Assembly (NCBI RefSeq): GCF_947499585.1
Contig: NZ_CANMOO010000005.1
Span: 1 to 64,000, forward strand
Direction of reading: 5' to 3'
DNA: 64,000 nt
Source: an uncultured Allomuricauda sp.
Lineage (GTDB): Bacteria; Bacteroidota; Bacteroidia; Flavobacteriales; Flavobacteriaceae
The first letter of the stretch is position 1, and each line of letters opens with the position of its first letter. Below are positions 59,258 through 64,000 of this stretch, in pieces. The position numbers and the translations under genes were made by a program. The notes below the pieces were generated by a model that saw only the letters and a list, made by a program, of their open reading frames with translations, was not told the DNA's origin and ran no database searches.

Positions 59258-60976
59258 CTAGATGTTTTGCTGTTTAAGTTGTTCCACTATATAATCTGAA
59301 GTTCTCCATGAGAGCGCCAAAATTGTCCAAGTTGGATTTTTGTCTGCTTGCGAGACAAAGGGACCTGCATCCACTATGAAAACATTTTTAGCATCATGCA
59401 GTTGTTGATATTTGTTGACAACCGAAGTCTTATTGTTGTCTCCCATGCGGGTTGTTCCTACCTCATGAATAATCTTTCCTGGGGCCAGTATACCATGATT
59501 TTGTTCCTTTCCAGGTTTATCATCCAATGGTTTGGCACCTATATTATGAAAAATTTCTTCAAAAGTATCATGCATATGTTTTACCTGCTTCACTTCGTTA
59601 TCCGTCCATTGATAATTGAACTTTAACACTGGAATCCCAAACTCATCTACGGTAGTGTTGTCAATTTCACAATAATTGTTTTCCTGCGGGATGGATTCCC
59701 CTCTACCTGAAAAACCAAGCACAGAGCCATAATATTTTTTTATGTCTTTACGTAGGCTATTTCCATATCCTCCCACTTTTAGATTAAAGAATTGGTTGAA
59801 CAAATTGGGGTTGAAGCCAAAACCATAACTAGGCATTCCCATACCACCCCAAATTTCAATATGATATCCTCTTGGGAAATCCAGTTTTTTGTTATCTAAC
59901 CACCAAGGAGTATAAACGTGCATACCACCAACGCCATCTTCGTTGTAAATTTCTCTATTCATTAAATCAGGAACAAATGCCGCTCTACCGGCTCCTGTAG
60001 AATCATGAAGATATTTACCCACAACATCGCTACTATTACCAAGACCATTAGGATGTTGCTTGCTTTTTGAGTTAAGCAATATTCTGGCAGAACTGCAAGC
60101 TGAAGCAGCCAAAACCACTACTTTACCTTTTAACTTATATTCTTTTCTATCTTCTTTATTTATATAGGAAACCCCAGTAGCTTTTCCTTCTTCGTCCGTG
60201 GTTACTTCCCTGACCATACAATTGACAAAAAGATCTATTTGACCCCCATTTTTTTGAGCAGGAAATATTAAGCAAGTCCCCGCAGAAAAATCGGCATAAA
60301 CCTGGCAAGCCCTTGAACATTGACCACAATAAAAGCATACGCCCCTATCGTTATTAATTTTTTTAGTGAGCATGGACATTCTTGACGGAAAGACCGGAAT
60401 ATTGGATTTTCTAGCTCCCTTAATATAAAAAAGTTCATGAAGCCTTGGTTTTGGAGGAGGCAGAAAAAAACCATCAGGATCATTGGGCAAACCTTCATTG
60501 GTGCCAAATACACCAATTAGTTTATCTACTTTATCATAATATGGTTTTACATCTTCATAACCAATTGGCCAATTGTCACCCAGGCCATCTTGGTCTTTTC
60601 GTTTAAAATCTTTAGGACCAAAACGAAGGGAAATTCTTCCCCAATGATTGGTTCTTCCACCAAGCATTCTTGAGCGAAACCAACTAAAATCACTGCCCTC
60701 TGCATTGGTGTATGGTTCTCCTTCAATCTCCCAACCGCCATAGGCAGAATCAAAATCACCAAACGGTCTAACGGTGTTTGCACCTCGTCTTGGTGATTCA
60801 TAGGGCCATTTCATTTGGGTCATTTGCTCTGGGTCTGCTGGATCAAAAAATGGCCCGGCTTCAACAACAGCAACCTTTAAGCCTGCTTCTGATAATATTT
60901 TAGTGGCCATTCCTCCACCGGCCCCTGAACCTACTATTATAATATCGTAGACTTGGGAAGATTCAATTATTTGCAT
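59258..60976 (-). CDS. GMC family FAD-dependent sugar dehydrogenase, large subunit
   Basis: 572 residues. FAD-binding motif is IIVGSGAGGGMATKILSEAG near residues 13-32, GMC signature FSWFRSRMLGGRTNHWGR near 98-113, and C-terminal NPTWTILALSWRTSDYIVEQL with catalytic His in the GTTRMG region. A four-cysteine cluster, C214xxC217xxC220xxxC224 (CFYCGQCSRAC), resembles an iron-sulfur site like the one in bacterial FAD glucose dehydrogenases. It has no signal of its own, consistent with co-export with the small subunit. The product electrons probably reach a cytochrome. Likely substrate: sugar or sugar acid. Confidence 0.9.
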   Translation of the reverse strand: MQIIESSQVYDIIIVGSGAGGGMATKILSEAGLKVAVVEAGPFFDPADPEQMTQMKWPYESPRRGANTVRPFGDFDSAYGGWEIEGEPYTNAEGSDFSWFRSRMLGGRTNHWGRISLRFGPKDFKRKDQDGLGDNWPIGYEDVKPYYDKVDKLIGVFGTNEGLPNDPDGFFLPPPKPRLHELFYIKGARKSNIPVFPSRMSMLTKKINNDRGVCFYCGQCSRACQVYADFSAGTCLIFPAQKNGGQIDLFVNCMVREVTTDEEGKATGVSYINKEDRKEYKLKGKVVVLAASACSSARILLNSKSKQHPNGLGNSSDVVGKYLHDSTGAGRAAFVPDLMNREIYNEDGVGGMHVYTPWWLDNKKLDFPRGYHIEIWGGMGMPSYGFGFNPNLFNQFFNLKVGGYGNSLRKDIKKYYGSVLGFSGRGESIPQENNYCEIDNTTVDEFGIPVLKFNYQWTDNEVKQVKHMHDTFEEIFHNIGAKPLDDKPGKEQNHGILAPGKIIHEVGTTRMGDNNKTSVVNKYQQLHDAKNVFIVDAGPFVSQADKNPTWTILALSWRTSDYIVEQLKQQNI

Positions 60977-61189
60977 CGGTTATATGATTATACTAGCAAA
61001 ATATGAAATAATGTAGGAGCATTTATTGTTTTTTAGCTATTTGGTGATAAAACATAAACAAATGACAAAAAAGGAGTGGAATTCGTCAAATTATTGTCTT
61101 TTTCAACTATTCCTTTTGAAGATTTTATCGTGTTACGATTTTAACTCCCTATAATGATAAGTAAGGGAGACCGTAAGACTAAAATGATA
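60977..61189. other. 213-base gap between the GMC operon and nosY
   Basis: No gene is seen. It holds the promoter region of the GMC dehydrogenase operon and, near 61145-61169, a CTCCCT...AGGGAG stem-loop 21 bases after the nosY stop that could be a weak terminator of the nos operon (no long T run). Confidence 0.4.
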
Positions 61190-61972
61190 TTAGAAATCCT
61201 TTCTTTTTGCTTTGTATGCTAACCTACTAATAGGCAGTATAGTCCATAATAAAAGCATGAGAATAGAAATGATCAAACCGGTATTTGTTCCAAAAAATTG
61301 TTTGAAGACAGCACCTGTATAGCCTAGTAGTGCAGAGATGTCCAGTTTTAAGAGGATTAGTGTTCTTGAGAGGTCAATGGGATTAAGCATTGTAGCTGCC
61401 AATGAAAATGAATCAAGGGGGTATTCTTCAAAAATAATAAGTGACATTAAAAACAAGCCATCATAAACAACAGCTAAAAACAGCCATGCCAATACTGCAT
61501 ACCCAAAACCTTTTATTTTGTTTTCGTTCGATAAGGCAATATTAAAAGCTATCGCTGTAAATATGAGCGTTAAGAATGCTCCAGTAACAAGTAACAATGA
61601 AAAATCGAAAATAACATCACTCCTAAAGAGACCATAAAGAAGAAACGGAATGCCTAATCCCAAGACAAGACTTAAGGTCAAAGAGCATGCAACACCAAGG
61701 TACTGTCCTAGAAAAATAGAGGAGCGTTTAATAGGTTGTGCCAATAAAAGTTCTGTAAATTCTTTGGAGTCGTAATAGTACATGACTCCGAAAATGGTCC
61801 CAATCAAGGGTACCAATACAATGATTACATTCATAAGCGTTATCACAGCTTTGGATACATCATTGTTCAAGAATAGAAGCACAAAACCCAAGGCCAGGTA
61901 AAACAGAAAATATACATAGCTCCATCGGCTCCGCATTAAATCGTAAAAGCTATATTTTAGAATTTTAAGCAT
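61190..61972 (-). CDS. nosY: ABC transporter permease NosY
   Basis: 260 residues with about six transmembrane helices and the CFIP-like start KILKYSFYDLMRSRWSYVYF. The LAQPIKRSSIFLGQYLGVA loop is typical of the ABC-2 type permease of the nitrous oxide reductase cluster. It works with NosF and NosD in the maturation of the copper centre of nitrous oxide reductase. It overlaps nosF by 8 bases. It is the last gene of the cluster on this strand. Confidence 0.9.
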   Translation of the reverse strand: MLKILKYSFYDLMRSRWSYVYFLFYLALGFVLLFLNNDVSKAVITLMNVIIVLVPLIGTIFGVMYYYDSKEFTELLLAQPIKRSSIFLGQYLGVACSLTLSLVLGLGIPFLLYGLFRSDVIFDFSLLLVTGAFLTLIFTAIAFNIALSNENKIKGFGYAVLAWLFLAVVYDGLFLMSLIIFEEYPLDSFSLAATMLNPIDLSRTLILLKLDISALLGYTGAVFKQFFGTNTGLIISILMLLLWTILPISRLAYKAKRKDF

Positions 61973-62675
61973 TGGTCATCTTAGTTGCTATGGCCGCTAT
62001 GGCATGTTCAAAATCAGTTTGGGATGTCTTTTCCATAAGTTCCGAGATTCTTCCCTTAAAATAAATCTTACCTTCCAGCAGGTAAACAATTTCATCTGCA
62101 ACCTCTTCCACAAATTGCATAATGTGGCTGGTGACAAGAATGGTCTTGCCTTTTTGTTTTTCTTTTTGAATGAGTTCTTTCAAACTAATTAAAGCAGCAG
62201 GGTCTAAACCCGTAGTTGGTTCATCAAGGATTATTAAAGGACTGTCAAACATAAATGCTAAGACAATGTTTACCTTTTGTTTTGTGCCACCTGAAAGTGT
62301 GGCCAATTTTTTATCAAGAAAAGGTGCTATGCCAAACAAGTCAATTAGTCGCTCTTCTTCACTAGTTTGTTGACGCAAGTCCTTTATCATTCTAATGAGT
62401 TCCCTTACTCTCAGGTTACTGGGAAAATTTGCGATCTGAGGAAGGTATTCTATTTCTTGGCGATACTTCCATTTGTTTTTAACTGGTTTCCCAAAGACAG
62501 AAACGACTCCTTTGTCTGCTATGACCATACCTAAAATAATCTTTATCAGCGTGGTCTTTCCTGAGCCATTGGGTCCTAAAATAGCGAAGATTCCTCCTTT
62601 TTGAATGTTTAAATCCAATCCTGATAGGACTTGATTCTTACTAAACTTTTTATGTAAGTTCTCTACTTGAATCAT
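61965..62675 (-). CDS. nosF: ABC transporter ATPase NosF
   Basis: 236 residues. Walker A is GPNGSGKTTLIK at about residues 34-45, the signature LSGGTKQK near 127, Walker B LIILDEPTTGLD near 148, and the switch His in VTSHIMQ near 182. It powers NosY/NosD. It overlaps nosD by 4 bases and nosY by 8, so all three are translationally coupled. Confidence 0.94.
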   Translation of the reverse strand: MIQVENLHKKFSKNQVLSGLDLNIQKGGIFAILGPNGSGKTTLIKIILGMVIADKGVVSVFGKPVKNKWKYRQEIEYLPQIANFPSNLRVRELIRMIKDLRQQTSEEERLIDLFGIAPFLDKKLATLSGGTKQKVNIVLAFMFDSPLIILDEPTTGLDPAALISLKELIQKEKQKGKTILVTSHIMQFVEEVADEIVYLLEGKIYFKGRISELMEKTSQTDFEHAIAAIATKMTNA

Positions 62676-63910
62676 TTTGTTCTTTTCATTAGTGGATTTG
62701 CATCCAGAAGATTATCTGGCGTGAAAACAGGTGAAACTTTTTCAGAGAAATCAATGATATCCATGAACAGACTACGCAGGAGTACAATAGTTTCTGGGGT
62801 TCTGTTAACTATATACGAGAATAACTTTACCGGTCTGTAGGGGACATCTCCAATACCATTTTTATCCAAATCATAACCTGTATAATTACTCCAGTAATTT
62901 TGATCAAAGACATTGTCGTTAAGCTTACTGTTATAAGAGATATCAAAAGAGTTGTATAGAAAATTATTTTTTGTGAAGGTATTGGTATAGCATGCTCCCA
63001 ATACTTTAATTGCCCACCCGTTTTTAATAAAATTATTGTTTTTGTAATTGATTCTATTTGAGCCTTCTATGTTAATTCCTATGGTATTCTCCTCAAAAGT
63101 GTTCCCAGATATTTCTGCATCGTTTATTTCTTTCAACAACATGCCAAAAGCGGCAGTACCCCAATTTTTCTTGAAAGTATTACCTATCATTTTTATTCTT
63201 TTTGAAAACATGACTGCAACTCCGGCACCGTTGTTTTCAAAGGTGTTGTTGGTGTAGGTGTCATCATCTGAGAACATAAAATGCAGTCCATATCTAAGGT
63301 TGTTGGTGCTAATATTGTTATTGATTGTAATATTGTCTGAAAACTCCAAGTAAATACCGTCACGCACTCCTTGAACAATATTGCGGTCTACCTCTACATT
63401 TTTTGAGTACCAAAGCTGAATTCCGTTTCCAGAATTATACTCATCAACAGCATCACCAATGATTTTGTTATGGTACACCTTTCCGTTGTTTGATTTTTCC
63501 AAGTAGATACCAAAAAACAGCTTTTCCAGCACTACATTTTGAATGAGGAAGTTTTCACTCTTCACAACACGAATAGCAGCATAGTCAGAGGTGTAGCTCG
63601 TTCCAACATTGATGATAAAAAGGCCATCAATTGTGACGTTGTCAGAAGTAATTCTAATGATTTCACCTTGATCTTCACCATCAATTACCGGAAATTTATC
63701 ACCTAACAATGTCAAAGGTTTATCAATAAGAATATTGAACTCTTTGTATGTTCCCTTTTTGATTAAAAGAGTATCGAATTCATCAGCAACTTTAATACCC
63801 TCTTTAATAGATTTTATTTTACAAGAGGAACACACGGAAATAGTTTTTGCAGAAAGGCAATGCCCCGAAAATAGAAATATGATAACTAATAGTCCGTTTA
63901 GGTATTTCAT
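62672..63910 (-). CDS. nosD: Nitrous oxide reductase maturation protein NosD
   Basis: 412 residues. Signal peptide MKYLNGLLVIIFLFSGHCLS, then a right-handed beta-helix made of parallel repeats with NNT/GIYLE patterns (DGIYLEFSDNITINNNIS; GIQLWYSKNVEVDRNIV). It is a periplasmic carbohydrate-binding-like solenoid needed for copper delivery to nitrous oxide reductase. It starts one base inside the stop of the preceding gene and is followed by nosF. The genes nosZ and the copper chaperone lie presumably beyond the window on this strand. Confidence 0.93.
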   Translation of the reverse strand: MKYLNGLLVIIFLFSGHCLSAKTISVCSSCKIKSIKEGIKVADEFDTLLIKKGTYKEFNILIDKPLTLLGDKFPVIDGEDQGEIIRITSDNVTIDGLFIINVGTSYTSDYAAIRVVKSENFLIQNVVLEKLFFGIYLEKSNNGKVYHNKIIGDAVDEYNSGNGIQLWYSKNVEVDRNIVQGVRDGIYLEFSDNITINNNISTNNLRYGLHFMFSDDDTYTNNTFENNGAGVAVMFSKRIKMIGNTFKKNWGTAAFGMLLKEINDAEISGNTFEENTIGINIEGSNRINYKNNNFIKNGWAIKVLGACYTNTFTKNNFLYNSFDISYNSKLNDNVFDQNYWSNYTGYDLDKNGIGDVPYRPVKLFSYIVNRTPETIVLLRSLFMDIIDFSEKVSPVFTPDNLLDANPLMKRTK

Positions 63911-63999
63911 TATCTGATGATCAAAAATTTTGAATTTTCATTTGCTTTGACCCAATGTGCTATTTCTTTTGGAAAACTAAAATCTTGCTGTTCTGTTAT
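63910..63999 (-). CDS. Partial: C-terminus of a nos-cluster protein (possible NosL)
   Basis: The last 29 codons of a minus-strand gene running in from beyond base 64000: ITEQQDFSFPKEIAHWVKAN then ENSKFLIIR and a stop. Its TAA shares a base with the nosD start (TAATG). Given its place before nosD in a flavobacterial nos cluster, it is likely NosL or another maturation factor, but the tail carries no diagnostic motif. Confidence 0.5.
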   Translation of the reverse strand: MTEQQDFSFPKEIAHWVKANENSKFLIIR

Positions 64000-64000
64000 A

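Overview
The window comes from a member of the Flavobacteriia (Bacteroidetes), most likely a marine Flavobacteriaceae. The evidence is: a PorP/SprF partner of type IX secretion beside a giant adhesin with a type B C-terminal sorting domain; the small DUF4295 gene after rpmB-rpmG; a DUF5916 outer-membrane protein; a TonB-linked outer-membrane receptor with a carboxypeptidase-like plug extension; AT-rich intergenic DNA; and many -7 boxes of the Bacteroidetes form TAnnTTTG. It is mostly ordinary chromosome with a few accessory stretches. I see no prophage, insertion sequence, CRISPR array or integrase.

Layout. 1-2903: 3' end of a repeat-rich surface adhesin and its PorP/SprF protein. 2975-5179: idi, a QueD-like gene, manA and a small unknown gene. 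5184-10217 (minus): DUF4369 lipoprotein, DUF819 permease, Cof-type phosphatase, DUF5916 protein. 10279-11377 (minus): SPFH membrane protein with a tiny ribbon-helix-helix regulator. 11527-16921: S1/P1 nuclease, AraC-AlkB operon, small secreted protein, MOSC protein, ECF sigma factor with a membrane partner, DoxX-like protein. 16986-18875: htpG, followed by a candidate small RNA. 19215-27539: TetR-AarF pair, KAS III, flavin oxidase-like protein, outer-membrane receptor, CoA-binding protein, sodium symporter. 27616-41309: housekeeping run recR, 2-oxoacid dehydrogenase E2, esterase, exonuclease, FAH hydrolase, Hpt, cinA, rpmB-rpmG-DUF4295, ftsY, then four accessory genes, then rimO. 41345-47511: aquaporin, BLUF photoreceptor, DoxX plus Tat-exported oxidoreductase, beta-lactamase-like lipoprotein and SRPBCC proteins. 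This last region carries decayed duplicate fragments. 47627-53229: two SurA-like periplasmic foldases, MoxR ATPase, aconitase. 53305-54428: two tandem TlpA-like thioredoxins. 54437-58109 (minus): carotenoid operon crtI-crtB-crtZ headed by a MerR/B12-type regulator. 58278-58361: tRNA-Leu(GAG). 58541-60976 (minus): exported GMC dehydrogenase with its small subunit. 61190-64000 (minus): end of a nitrous oxide reductase cluster (nosD-nosF-nosY and the tail of an upstream gene).

How the parts connect. idi supplies C5 isoprenoid isomerisation that the crt operon draws on to make C40 carotenoids. The crt operon begins with a regulator resembling light-sensing B12 proteins, and a separate BLUF flavin photoreceptor lies 15 kb away, so two different blue/green light sensors share this window. 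The nos genes imply N2O respiration under low oxygen.

Most noteworthy: (1) two copies of the same small locus, one decayed, flanking the DoxX-oxidoreductase operon, with a BLUF gene in one copy where the other has an SRPBCC gene; (2) a CarH-like regulator that keeps the B12-binding and capping residues but has Gln at the position of the histidine that makes the light-state adduct; (3) a TlpA paralogue that has lost its first active-site cysteine next to an intact copy; (4) a candidate ~100-nt RNA with promoter and terminator after htpG; (5) a sharp base-composition switch inside the adhesin gene.
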